Below are positions 47,978-55,787 of a stretch of 64,000 nt of DNA, in pieces; the stretch's first letter is position 1; each line of letters starts with the position of its first letter. The notes beneath the pieces are model-generated. The model had not been told where the DNA came from. It did no database searches and saw only the letters and a program-made list of their open reading frames with translations. Made by a program: the position numbers and the translations under genes. Source of the stretch: Sphingorhabdus sp. (GTDB lineage Bacteria; Pseudomonadota; Alphaproteobacteria; Sphingomonadales; Sphingomonadaceae); NCBI RefSeq assembly GCF_023910635.1, contig NZ_JAAVVZ010000005.1:124001-188000 (forward strand), read 5' to 3'.

Positions 47978-48000
47978 AACAACAAGGCTGCCTTGCGGTT
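47978..48000 (-). terminator. Hairpin between the two polyamine decarboxylase genes
   Basis: On the minus strand AACCGCAAGG (48000-47991), a CAG loop and CCTTGTTGTT (47987-47978) pair at nine of ten positions, followed by the T-rich TCAATTTATCTTTT. It resembles an intrinsic terminator or attenuator behind the carboxyspermidine decarboxylase gene and in front of the ornithine decarboxylase gene. It is short and of moderate strength. Confidence 0.45.
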
Positions 48001-48076
48001 ATTGGAAGTCCCCCTGGGGCAGCGGACGAGCGCCTTAGGAAATGCTGGGATAGTTGTAAAGTGATTCGTTCACGGC

Positions 48077-49231
48077 CTAGCTCAGGCGGTCGCGAAACGC
48101 GGTCCAATCGAAAGAACGCACGCATTCCAGTGCATCGCTATCGCTATTCCACAACCAGAGCGATGGCAAAGGCACGCCGTTAAACGTGTTCGTTTTCACC
48201 ATGGAATAATGCGCCTGATCAAGGAAGGCAAAACGCGCTCCGGGCTCTGCTGGAACAGGTAACACATAATCGCCGATAATGTCTCCGGCGAGGCAAGATG
48301 GCCCTCCCAGACGCACAGGAGAGCCTTCTGAGCGCTCTCCTAGCATCGCAGGGCGATAGGGTGCCTCAATGACGTCAGGCATATGGCAGGTGGCGCTAAT
48401 ATCGGTGATGCCAACCTGCATACCGTTTTCAAAAACGTCGAGCAATTCGCCGACCAATATCCCGGCATCGAGCGCGATGGCTTCGCCAGGTTCGAGGTAG
48501 ACGTCGAGGCCCGTTTCGGCGCGGACGTCTTGAATGAACGCGACCAGTTCATCCCGTTGATAATCGGCGCGCGTGATATGGTGACCACCACCGAAGTTCA
48601 GCCAGCTTAACTGCCCAAAATAGGGCGCTATGTGCGGTTTCAGCGTTTCCCAAGTGCGCTTGAGCGGTTCGAAATCCTGTTCACATAAGGTGTGGAAATG
48701 GAGACCTGATACGCCTTTGAGATGTTCTGCCTTCAACTGGCTAATCGGAAAGCCAAGCCGCGATCCCGGCGAGCAGGGATCATATTTCGCGACTTCGCCC
48801 TCGGCATGTTCCGGGTTGATGCGAAGGCCGACATCGACGCTGTCATTCAGGAACGGCGCAAAACGTGTGTGCTGCGATGGGCTGTTAAAAATGACATGGT
48901 CGGAAATGGCGACGATTTCGGCCATGTCAGCCTCTTTATAACCAGCGCAATAAGTCGCTATTTCGCCCTTATAATAATCCCGTGCGAGACGCGATTCCCA
49001 CAGGCCCGAACTGCATACACCATCCAGATATTCGCCGATGATCGGTGCGACCTTCCACATGGAAAAAGCCTTCATCGCGCACAATATCTTAGCACCCGAA
49101 CGCAGTTTGACGTCCGCCAAAATGGCAAGATTCCGCCGCAACGCAACCTCATCCACCACAAAGGCGGGCGAGGGTACGCGGTGAAGGTCAAAATGCGCAA
49201 ATGCGCCGGGATCGCCTGCCTTGGTTTCCAT
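48077..49231 (-). CDS. nspC: Carboxynorspermidine/carboxyspermidine decarboxylase
   Basis: NspC removes the carboxyl group from carboxyspermidine or carboxynorspermidine. The 384-residue PLP enzyme has the alanine-racemase-like barrel with the PLP lysine in ILCAMKAFSMWKV, SSGLWESRLARDYY, HFHTLCEQDFEPL, WLNFGGGHHITRADY and LEPGEAIALDAG, all typical of the CANSDC family. ATG 49231 (METKAGDPGAFAHFD) is preferred to GTG 49243. Together with the neighbouring synthase it forms the SAM-decarboxylase-independent spermidine route. A long inverted repeat separates the two genes. Confidence 0.93.
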   Translation of the reverse strand: METKAGDPGAFAHFDLHRVPSPAFVVDEVALRRNLAILADVKLRSGAKILCAMKAFSMWKVAPIIGEYLDGVCSSGLWESRLARDYYKGEIATYCAGYKEADMAEIVAISDHVIFNSPSQHTRFAPFLNDSVDVGLRINPEHAEGEVAKYDPCSPGSRLGFPISQLKAEHLKGVSGLHFHTLCEQDFEPLKRTWETLKPHIAPYFGQLSWLNFGGGHHITRADYQRDELVAFIQDVRAETGLDVYLEPGEAIALDAGILVGELLDVFENGMQVGITDISATCHMPDVIEAPYRPAMLGERSEGSPVRLGGPSCLAGDIIGDYVLPVPAEPGARFAFLDQAHYSMVKTNTFNGVPLPSLWLWNSDSDALECVRSFDWTAFRDRLS

Positions 49232-49263
49232 GTCATTATTCACCCCTGTATCAAACCACCGAC

Positions 49264-49394
49264 GTCATGCTGAACTTGGTTCACCTCTGGTGACTGACGT
49301 TCCAGCATCTATCGTGCCACGCGGACCGAAGGATTGAGAGAAAAAATGGACCCTGGAACGTAAGTCACCACAGGTGAAACAAGTTCAGGGTGAC
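49264..49394. repeat. Long imperfect inverted repeat, two 42-base arms
   Basis: The arm 49264-49305 and the reverse complement of 49353-49394 agree at about 37 of 42 positions; both contain CTGAACTTG, TTCACCT and GGTGACT. The spacer is 47 bases. The outer part resembles the CCTGAACTTGTTTCAGG palindromes scattered through sphingomonad genomes, here enlarged. It lies wholly in the gap between two polyamine genes on the minus strand. It could be a REP-like element, a small non-autonomous mobile element or an mRNA stem. No further copy was noticed in the window. Confidence 0.8.
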
Positions 49395-49421
49395 GTTCAA
49401 ATTTCAACGTTCCGTCCGGAG

Positions 49422-50630
49422 TTAAAAGCCCAAAGGCCCGTCCAGTTCCTTCACCTGCCACGGCAGACCATGCGCATTGAGCATGTCCATGAACGGATCG
49501 GGGTCAAACTGTTCAATATTCCACACGCCAGCGCCAGACCATTTGCCCGTGAGCAGCATCGCTGCGCCGATCATCGCCGGAACGCCGGTGGTGTAACTGA
49601 CGGCTTGGTTGCCGGTTTCGGCGTACGCGTCCTCATGGTCACAGATATTGTAGATGTAGAGCGTCTTTTCCTTGCCGTCTTTGCCAAGACCAGTGGCGAT
49701 GCAACCAATGTTGGTCTTGCCCTTGGTCGTCGGGCCAAGCGAGGCGGGTTCAGGCAATACAGCCTTGAGGAATTGCAGCGGGATGATTTCCTTGCCTTCA
49801 TACAACACAGGGTCAATCCGTGTCATGCCGACCGCCTGAAGCACGTTCAGATGCATGATATACGCATCGCCAAAGGTCATCCAGAAACGGATGCGCTTGA
49901 TTTCGGGAAGATGTGTTTTGAGGCTTTCGATTTCCTCATGATACATCAGATACATATTCTTGGGGCCAACCGCTTCAAAATCGAAGCTTTGTTTTACCGA
50001 CATCGCCGGGGTTTCGACCCAGTCGCCATTTTCCCAATGCCGCGCCACGGCAGTAACTTCGCGAATGTTGATTTCGGGGTTGAAGTTGGTGGCAAAGGCC
50101 TGACCATGGTCGCCGCCATTGCAATCCAATATATCGAGCGTATCGATGCGGTCGAAATAATGCTTTTTCAGATAGGTCGTGAACACGCTGGTGACGCCGG
50201 GGTCAAAACCCGAACCCAATAAAGCGGTGAGGCCCGCTTCCTTGTAACGATCCTGATACGCCCACTGCCAATGATATTCGAACTTCGCGACGTCCAACGG
50301 CTCGTAATTTGCCGTATCCATATAATGCACACCAGCGGCCAGACACGCATCCATGATGTTGAGGTCTTGGTAAGGCAAGGCAAGGTTTACAACTAGGCTT
50401 GGCTTGATCTGGTTCAACAATGTCCTGGTCGCAGGCACGTCATCGGCGTCAAGGCCAAAGGTGTCGATGTCGACACCTGTCCGTTCCTTGACCGAGGCAG
50501 CAATCGCATCGCATTTCGACTTAGTGCGGCTTGCGAGGCTGATATGGCTAAAGATATCCGCGTTCATGGCCATCTTATGGACAGCAACCGAACCCACGCC
50601 GCCGGCGCCAATAACCAATATCTTGCTCAT
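49422..50630 (-). CDS. Carboxy(nor)spermidine synthase (saccharopine dehydrogenase family)
   Basis: The enzyme reductively joins putrescine or diaminopropane to aspartate semialdehyde with NADPH, making carboxyspermidine or carboxynorspermidine. The 402-residue protein has the Rossmann motif ILVIGAGGVGSVAVHKMAMN at its start, the family segment FDPGVTSVFTTYLKKHYFD and a C-terminal domain close to other CANSDH proteins. The ATG at 50630 places the nucleotide-binding strand first; the extended frame is unlikely. Synteny with nspC and ornithine decarboxylase supports this over lysine saccharopine metabolism. It is divergent from the dehydratase gene. Confidence 0.93.
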   Translation of the reverse strand: MSKILVIGAGGVGSVAVHKMAMNADIFSHISLASRTKSKCDAIAASVKERTGVDIDTFGLDADDVPATRTLLNQIKPSLVVNLALPYQDLNIMDACLAAGVHYMDTANYEPLDVAKFEYHWQWAYQDRYKEAGLTALLGSGFDPGVTSVFTTYLKKHYFDRIDTLDILDCNGGDHGQAFATNFNPEINIREVTAVARHWENGDWVETPAMSVKQSFDFEAVGPKNMYLMYHEEIESLKTHLPEIKRIRFWMTFGDAYIMHLNVLQAVGMTRIDPVLYEGKEIIPLQFLKAVLPEPASLGPTTKGKTNIGCIATGLGKDGKEKTLYIYNICDHEDAYAETGNQAVSYTTGVPAMIGAAMLLTGKWSGAGVWNIEQFDPDPFMDMLNAHGLPWQVKELDGPLGF

Positions 50631-50684
50631 CTTCTGTTTCCTCTTATCAGAGATTCGTTCAGCGCACGCATATAGGGGCCTTTT

Positions 50685-51671
50685 ATGACAGAACAAGAAT
50701 TGGCTGCGGCCCGCAAAATACCATCGCACGAGGGCGTTCGGCGGGCGATGGCCAAAATTGCCGATATTCTACCCAAAACACCATTGCTACCACTTGAGGT
50801 GGACGGCGTAACCATCTGGTGCAAGGCGGAAATGCTTCAGCCCATTGGTGCTTTCAAGATCCGCGGCGCGTGGCATCGCCTGTCCGACCTGAACGAAGAA
50901 GAACGCGCGCGGGGTGTTGTTGGCGTTTCTAGCGGAAACCATGCACAAGGCGTTGCTTGGGCGGCGAAGAAGCTTGGAATATCGGCGACGATTGTGATGC
51001 CATCCAATGCGCCACGCATGAAGCTGGAGGCGACGAAGGCGCTTGGCGCAGACGTGGTTCTCTACGACCGTGCCACCGAATCGCGCGACGAAATCGCCGC
51101 CGGGTTGATTGCCAAAAGCGGCGCAACATTGGTGCACGCATTTGGCGATCCGTGGGTCATTGAAGGGCAGGGGACGGCTGGGATCGAAATCACGGAACAA
51201 CTTCAGCGTTTCGGCTTGTCCGGGCCGGATATGATTGTTTCGTGCTGCGGCGGCGGTGGCTTGGCATCCGGCCTTGCGCTGGCGTGTCCGGTCGCAGAAA
51301 TCGCCATTGTTGAGCCTGAAGGATGGGATGACATCATTCGTTCACTTGACGCTGGTGAAATTTTGCCTGTCAAAGACCTCACGCACCCAACCTATTGTGA
51401 CGCGCTTCAAACGCCGCAAACTTATCCTGTGAATTTTGAGATTTTGCGAAGCCGCGTGTCTCAGGGTGTTTCGGTCACGACCGACGAAGTGGCGACCGCG
51501 ATGCGCGTGGTGTTTGAAAAGCTGCACCTCGTTGTGGAACCAGGCGGCGCGGTTGCGCTGGCTGCTATGCTTGCAGGTAAAATTCAACCAAAAGCTGTTA
51601 CCGCCGTAACCTTGTCAGGCGGAAACGTGGATCGGGAACTGTTCGTGAAGTTGCTTGCTCAGGCCGCCTGA
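50685..51671 (+). CDS. Threonine/serine dehydratase (fold type II PLP)
   Basis: This 328-residue enzyme removes ammonia from threonine, serine or threo-3-hydroxyaspartate to give oxo acids. It has the PLP lysine K58 in [28 protein letters not shown], the phosphate-binding [13 protein letters not shown] and [10 protein letters not shown]. It lacks the C-terminal ACT regulatory domain of IlvA, so it is a short catabolic or serine-racemase-like form and may not be under isoleucine control. Its end overlaps the convergent hemA end by 13 bases. Confidence 0.9.
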   Translation: MTEQELAAARKIPSHEGVRRAMAKIADILPKTPLLPLEVDGVTIWCKAEMLQPIGAFKIRGAWHRLSDLNEEERARGVVGVSSGNHAQGVAWAAKKLGISATIVMPSNAPRMKLEATKALGADVVLYDRATESRDEIAAGLIAKSGATLVHAFGDPWVIEGQGTAGIEITEQLQRFGLSGPDMIVSCCGGGGLASGLALACPVAEIAIVEPEGWDDIIRSLDAGEILPVKDLTHPTYCDALQTPQTYPVNFEILRSRVSQGVSVTTDEVATAMRVVFEKLHLVVEPGGAVALAAMLAGKIQPKAVTAVTLSGGNVDRELFVKLLAQAA

Positions 51672-52885
51672 GCGACCGGCATTTCCATGCGGCCCCAGAT
51701 TTCTACCAACGCCGCAGTCAAATCGCGCATCATGCCCTCATCATGTTGAGGCCCTGGTGTGAAGCGTAACCGTTCCGTGCCACGTGGCACTGTTGGATAA
51801 TTGATCGGCTGCACATATACGCCATATTCGGCGAGCAATATATCGCTGATTTTTTTGGCTTTCACGGGGTCGCCGACCATCAACGGTACGATATGCGTGT
51901 TGCTTAACATCACGGGCAGGCCTGCGTCGGCAAACAGCTTTTTCAGCATAGCGGCATTGGCTTGTTGCGCATCGCGCTCTACACTCGAAGCCTTCAAATG
52001 GCGCACAGCGGCCAACACGCCTGCGACCAAAACGGGCGACAAGGATGTCGTGAAGATGAAGCCAGGTGCGTAAGAACGGATCACATCAATGATATTCTGG
52101 TCCGCTGCGATATAGCCGCCCATAACGCCGAAAGCCTTGCCAAGCGTGCCTTCGATGATGGTCACACGGTCTGCCACCGCATCACGTTCTGAAATACCGC
52201 CGCCGCGCGGGCCATACATGCCCACGGCGTGCACTTCGTCACAATAGGTTAGGGCATTATATTTGTCGGCAAGATCGCATACCGCGCCAATGGGGGCAAC
52301 GTCGCCGTCCATCGAATAGACGCTTTCAAAGGCAATTAGTTTCGGTGCCTCAGGATCATCTGCTGCGAGCAATTCTTCAAGATGCGCCAAGTCATTGTGT
52401 CGCCAAACGCGCTTTTCACAACCTGCGTTGCGGATGCCAGCGATCATCGACGCGTGGTTCAATTCGTCCGAATAAATGATGCAGCCCGGCAGAACCTTAG
52501 CGAGCGTTGACAAAGTCGCGTCGTTCGAAACATAGCCTGAAGTGAACAGCAACGCGCCATCCTTGCCATGTAGGTCCGCAAGCTCCTGCTCAAGTTCGAC
52601 ATGGTAATGGGTGTTTCCGCCGATGTTGCGCGTTCCGCCAGAACCGGCACCCACATCATGCAAAGCGTTTTCCATGGCGCTGATAACGTCGGGATGCTGC
52701 CCCATGCAGAGATAATCATTAGAGCACCAGACGGTGATATTCTTTGGGCCGTTATGACCAGCAAAGCAGCGCGCGTTGGGATAGCTACCCTTGTTCCGAA
52801 GGATATCAATGAATACGCGATAGCGCCCCTCGGCATGAAGTCGATCAATCGCCTTTTCGAAAACAGCGTTATAATTCACGGACAT
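51659..52885 (-). CDS. hemA: 5-aminolevulinate synthase
   Basis: This PLP enzyme condenses glycine and succinyl-CoA (C4/Shemin pathway) into 5-aminolevulinate, the first haem precursor, as expected for an alphaproteobacterium. The 408-residue sequence has [54 protein letters not shown] and the PLP lysine in [18 protein letters not shown] use ATG 52885 ([16 protein letters not shown]); upstream codons in the same frame lack family similarity. The C-terminal extension [21 protein letters not shown] is normal. Confidence 0.97.
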   Translation of the reverse strand: MSVNYNAVFEKAIDRLHAEGRYRVFIDILRNKGSYPNARCFAGHNGPKNITVWCSNDYLCMGQHPDVISAMENALHDVGAGSGGTRNIGGNTHYHVELEQELADLHGKDGALLFTSGYVSNDATLSTLAKVLPGCIIYSDELNHASMIAGIRNAGCEKRVWRHNDLAHLEELLAADDPEAPKLIAFESVYSMDGDVAPIGAVCDLADKYNALTYCDEVHAVGMYGPRGGGISERDAVADRVTIIEGTLGKAFGVMGGYIAADQNIIDVIRSYAPGFIFTTSLSPVLVAGVLAAVRHLKASSVERDAQQANAAMLKKLFADAGLPVMLSNTHIVPLMVGDPVKAKKISDILLAEYGVYVQPINYPTVPRGTERLRFTPGPQHDEGMMRDLTAALVEIWGRMEMPVAQAA

Positions 52886-52999
52886 TAACCCCGGTTTGAA
52901 ACCACTCTCGCGGCATTTTGACCCCCAATAATAGCGGGCAATGCAAAAATCCAGCGCGAACGACTTGCAATAAGCGTCATTCTGGTTCCGCTCTTGGTT

Positions 53000-53071
53000 C
53001 AGGACCACTTAAATTCAACTTCGCGGGGTCAAAATGGCCCCAATCCGCGAAGGTGGAACTAAGTGGTCCTG
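53000..53071. repeat. Inverted repeat with 27-base arms
   Basis: CAGGACCACTTAAATTCAAC plus TTCGCGG (53000-53026) matches the reverse complement of 53045-53071 at 22 or more of 27 positions, and the spacer itself contains GGGG/CCCC. Flanks extend the match weakly on both sides. The pattern of a GGACCACTT terminus, a central palindrome and about 72 bp total length suggests a small non-coding mobile or REP-like unit lying between hemA and murI. The rest of the 52886-53090 gap shows no gene. Confidence 0.75.
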
Positions 53072-53090
53072 ACCCTAACGATATTTTCGC

Positions 53091-53894
53091 TTACAGTGAT
53101 GTGATCTGCGTCACACCCAAAGAAAATAACGCCGGAAGCAGCGATCCCAACGCGCTGACCTCCCCGGTCGTGACGAATACACCGTCTGCGGGCTTTTCGG
53201 GCCAGTTTTGATCCTTAGTCAAATGACAGATGCGGCGTGCGATGCCGGCGGCACCGTCGACAAACCGCATATGCGGAGCCGCGGCCAATAACTCCTCTTC
53301 TACCAAAGGAAAATGCGTGCAGCCAAGTACAGTCACGTCAAGGCGTTCACCAAAGGGTTGTTCTATCAAGCCAGCCATCGCTCTGGCGTAAATTGCTGGG
53401 TCAACAAATTCGCCGCGCATTTTTGCTTCAGCCGTGCGCACGAGTTCAGGCGCGGCATGGCGCAACAAACGCATGTGCGGGGCATGATCGGCCTGAAGTT
53501 CGTCCACATAGACCTGACGGACGGTTGCCGCCGTCCCCAATAGACCAATGACGCCAGTCTGACTTGCCTCGGCGGCAGGCTTGATCGCGGGAACGGTGCC
53601 GACCACGGGCACATTCAAAGCGGCGCGCACATGACCCAGGGCGATAGTGCAGGCGGTGTTGCAGGCAATAATGACAAGGCGCGGCTGATAACGCTCAACC
53701 AAGCGGCCAAGTAAGGCTGGCACCCGCGCCGAAATCTCTGCCTCAGTCTTGGTACCGTACGGTAAACCCGCATAATCGGCCGCAAACACTATTGGCGCGC
53801 GTGGCAGGGCTGCCTGCACGGCCTTCAATACCGAAAGGCCACCAATGCCGGAATCGAAAAACAACAGCGGTGCGCTATCTGGAACCATCGTCAT
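53091..53894 (-). CDS. murI: Glutamate racemase
   Basis: MurI makes D-glutamate for peptidoglycan. The 267-residue protein begins near LLFFDSGIGGLSVLKAV and has both catalytic cysteines in VIIACNTACTIALGHV and VLGCTHFPLVEEEL, plus the general acid/base region GLPYGTKTEAEI. ATG 53894 (MTMVPDSAPLLFF) is used; ATG 53888 is also possible, and a longer frame to 53978 would add 28 residues with no family match. It is divergent from plsY. Confidence 0.94.
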   Translation of the reverse strand: MTMVPDSAPLLFFDSGIGGLSVLKAVQAALPRAPIVFAADYAGLPYGTKTEAEISARVPALLGRLVERYQPRLVIIACNTACTIALGHVRAALNVPVVGTVPAIKPAAEASQTGVIGLLGTAATVRQVYVDELQADHAPHMRLLRHAAPELVRTAEAKMRGEFVDPAIYARAMAGLIEQPFGERLDVTVLGCTHFPLVEEELLAAAPHMRFVDGAAGIARRICHLTKDQNWPEKPADGVFVTTGEVSALGSLLPALFSLGVTQITSL

Positions 53895-53993
53895 GATAAG
53901 GCGATAAACGCCAGCGGTCGAACTAGCAAGGTGACGACCTTGAGCGTGCGGAACAAAACAGCTACACGATACAGACATTTGGGGATTCGTGTG

Positions 53994-54593
53994 GTGAGTG
54001 ATCTTTGGTTCAACATGTTTGCGGGTCTGTTGCTTGGTTATGCGCTTGGCTCCATCCCCTTCGGTTTGTTGCTCACGCGTTTCTCGGGCGGCGGCGACAT
54101 AAGGTCGGTTGGGTCAGGAAATATTGGTGCGACGAACGTGTTGCGGACGGGACGCAAAGGGCTTGCTGCGCTGACGTTGCTGCTTGATCTGCTGAAAGGT
54201 TTTTTCGCGGTCTGGCTGGCTAGCAGCTATCTTCCCGGTGGAGAAATTCTTGCGGCAGCCGGGGCATTTTTTGGCCATATTTTCCCGGTTTGGCTCCAAT
54301 TCAAAGGCGGCAAGGGCGTAGCAACCTATGCGGGTATCTTGTTTGGCCTGTTCTGGCAGGGCGGCTTGGTTTACGCGGCCGCTTGGATTGGCGTCTTGCT
54401 GATATCGCGGCTTTCATCGCTGGCCGGCTTGGTAGCCGCCGTTTGTGCGCCTGTCGCGGCACTCGTTTTTGGTCATTATGAACTGCTTGCGTTGCTCACC
54501 GCCTGCTCGTTGATCGTCTTTTGGAAACATCGGGCCAATATCGGAAATCTTATGGACGGCACTGAACCGCGAATTGGCAAAAGTAAAAGTTGA
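53994..54593 (+). CDS. plsY: Glycerol-3-phosphate acyltransferase PlsY
   Basis: PlsY transfers acyl groups from acyl-phosphate to glycerol 3-phosphate in the inner membrane. The 199-residue, multi-helix protein carries the three family motifs: GSGNIGATNVLRTG, FKGGKGVATYAGI and HRANIGNLMDGTE. The start is chosen as GTG 53994, eight bases after GGGGA at 53981-53985, giving MSDLWFNMFAGLLLGYALGS; ATG 54015 would begin inside the first helix. Its stop overlaps a possible TTG of the next gene (TTGA). Confidence 0.95.
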   Translation: MSDLWFNMFAGLLLGYALGSIPFGLLLTRFSGGGDIRSVGSGNIGATNVLRTGRKGLAALTLLLDLLKGFFAVWLASSYLPGGEILAAAGAFFGHIFPVWLQFKGGKGVATYAGILFGLFWQGGLVYAAAWIGVLLISRLSSLAGLVAAVCAPVAALVFGHYELLALLTACSLIVFWKHRANIGNLMDGTEPRIGKSKS

Positions 54594-54616
54594 TCTTGGG
54601 AATGGGGGACCGCCAG

Positions 54617-55696
54617 ATGCAATTTGATCAGCTTCGCTTGATCCGTTCCCCCAACATCGGTCCCGTTAGTTATCGGCAGCTGATGGCGCGTTTTGGAAGC
54701 GCGCGGGCCGCGCTGGAGGCTTTACCTGATCTCGTGCGTCGCGGCGGCGGAAAGCACGTTGTGCTCGCCAATGAGGCAGCCATTGCCCGGGAGATTCAGT
54801 TTGTTCAAGCCTTTGGCGCACGCCATGTTTTCATGGATGACGCAGACTACCCCTATTTGCTGTCACACATGGACAATGCGCCGCCCGTCATCTGCGTGAA
54901 GGGCAATCTTGGTTTGTTATCGCGTCCGACGGTGGCCCTTGTCGGGGCGCGTAACGCGTCCGCAGGCGCCTGCCAGTTTGCGCGGCAACTGGCGTTTGAA
55001 CTCGGCCAAATGGGTTTATCTGTTGTGTCGGGTCTCGCGCGCGGTATTGATACGGCCGCGCATATAGGCTCTATCGAAGGCGGAACAGTTGCGGTTATTG
55101 CTGGCGGTATCGACGTGGTCTATCCGCCCGAAAACCGCGCACTTCAGTACGCAATTGCCGAGCGCGGGCTTTTGATTGCTGAACAACCGCCGGGCACCGA
55201 ACCACGCGCAAGGCATTTCCCGTATCGAAACCGGATCATCGCTGGCGCGTCGGCTGGAACGGTGGTGATTGAGGCTGCGCCAAAGTCGGGTTCGCTCATT
55301 ACCGCGCGCCTGGCGGCGGAGGCGGGGCGTGAGGTCATGGCTATTCCAGGGTCGCCGCTGGATCCACGGTCGCGTGGTTGCAACCAGCTTATCCGTGAGG
55401 GCGCAACTTTGGTGCAGAACGCATCAGAGATTGCCGAGCTTATTTCCCCCTTGGACAACCGCATGCTTGCGCCATCGGTCAAATACGAACCGTCGATGAC
55501 CATAATAGCCGATGACGGCAGCGATACCGAACGCAGCGCAGTCATCGACCTGATGGGCATGACCTATGTTGCGGTCGACGAATTGGTGCGGCAATCTGGC
55601 AGCAGTCCATCGACCGTCCAGATGGTGTTGCTCGAATTCGAGCTGGCCGGAAAACTCGAACGCGGCGCAGGTGGGAAGGTCCGCTTGGCGACATAA
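54617..55696 (+). CDS. dprA: DNA processing protein DprA (Smf)
   Basis: DprA loads RecA onto incoming single-stranded DNA during transformation. The protein has an N-terminal SAM-like helical region, the Rossmann-like core with VALVGARNASAGACQFARQL, VSGLARGIDTAAHIGS and HFPYRNRIIAGASAGTVVIE, and a C-terminal winged-helix domain (about 295-359) that is common but not universal in the family. ATG 54617 follows GGGGGA by seven bases; ATG 54602 or TTG 54590 would add five or nine residues and the latter would overlap the plsY stop. With comEC it suggests at least remnants of natural competence. Confidence 0.94.
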   Translation: MQFDQLRLIRSPNIGPVSYRQLMARFGSARAALEALPDLVRRGGGKHVVLANEAAIAREIQFVQAFGARHVFMDDADYPYLLSHMDNAPPVICVKGNLGLLSRPTVALVGARNASAGACQFARQLAFELGQMGLSVVSGLARGIDTAAHIGSIEGGTVAVIAGGIDVVYPPENRALQYAIAERGLLIAEQPPGTEPRARHFPYRNRIIAGASAGTVVIEAAPKSGSLITARLAAEAGREVMAIPGSPLDPRSRGCNQLIREGATLVQNASEIAELISPLDNRMLAPSVKYEPSMTIIADDGSDTERSAVIDLMGMTYVAVDELVRQSGSSPSTVQMVLLEFELAGKLERGAGGKVRLAT

Positions 55697-55787
55697 AACA
55701 CAGCCGCATTTTTCGTCTTGACGAGGCCTGCCTTACCCCATCAGCCTATACGCGTACGCGAGAGATTTTAGAAAAGCAAAAAATATC

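Noticed and set aside
52986-53002. Possible second SOS box with two GTTC repeats near hemA
   Set aside because: The spacing between the GTTC repeats is eight bases, not seven, and it lies partly inside the inverted repeat.
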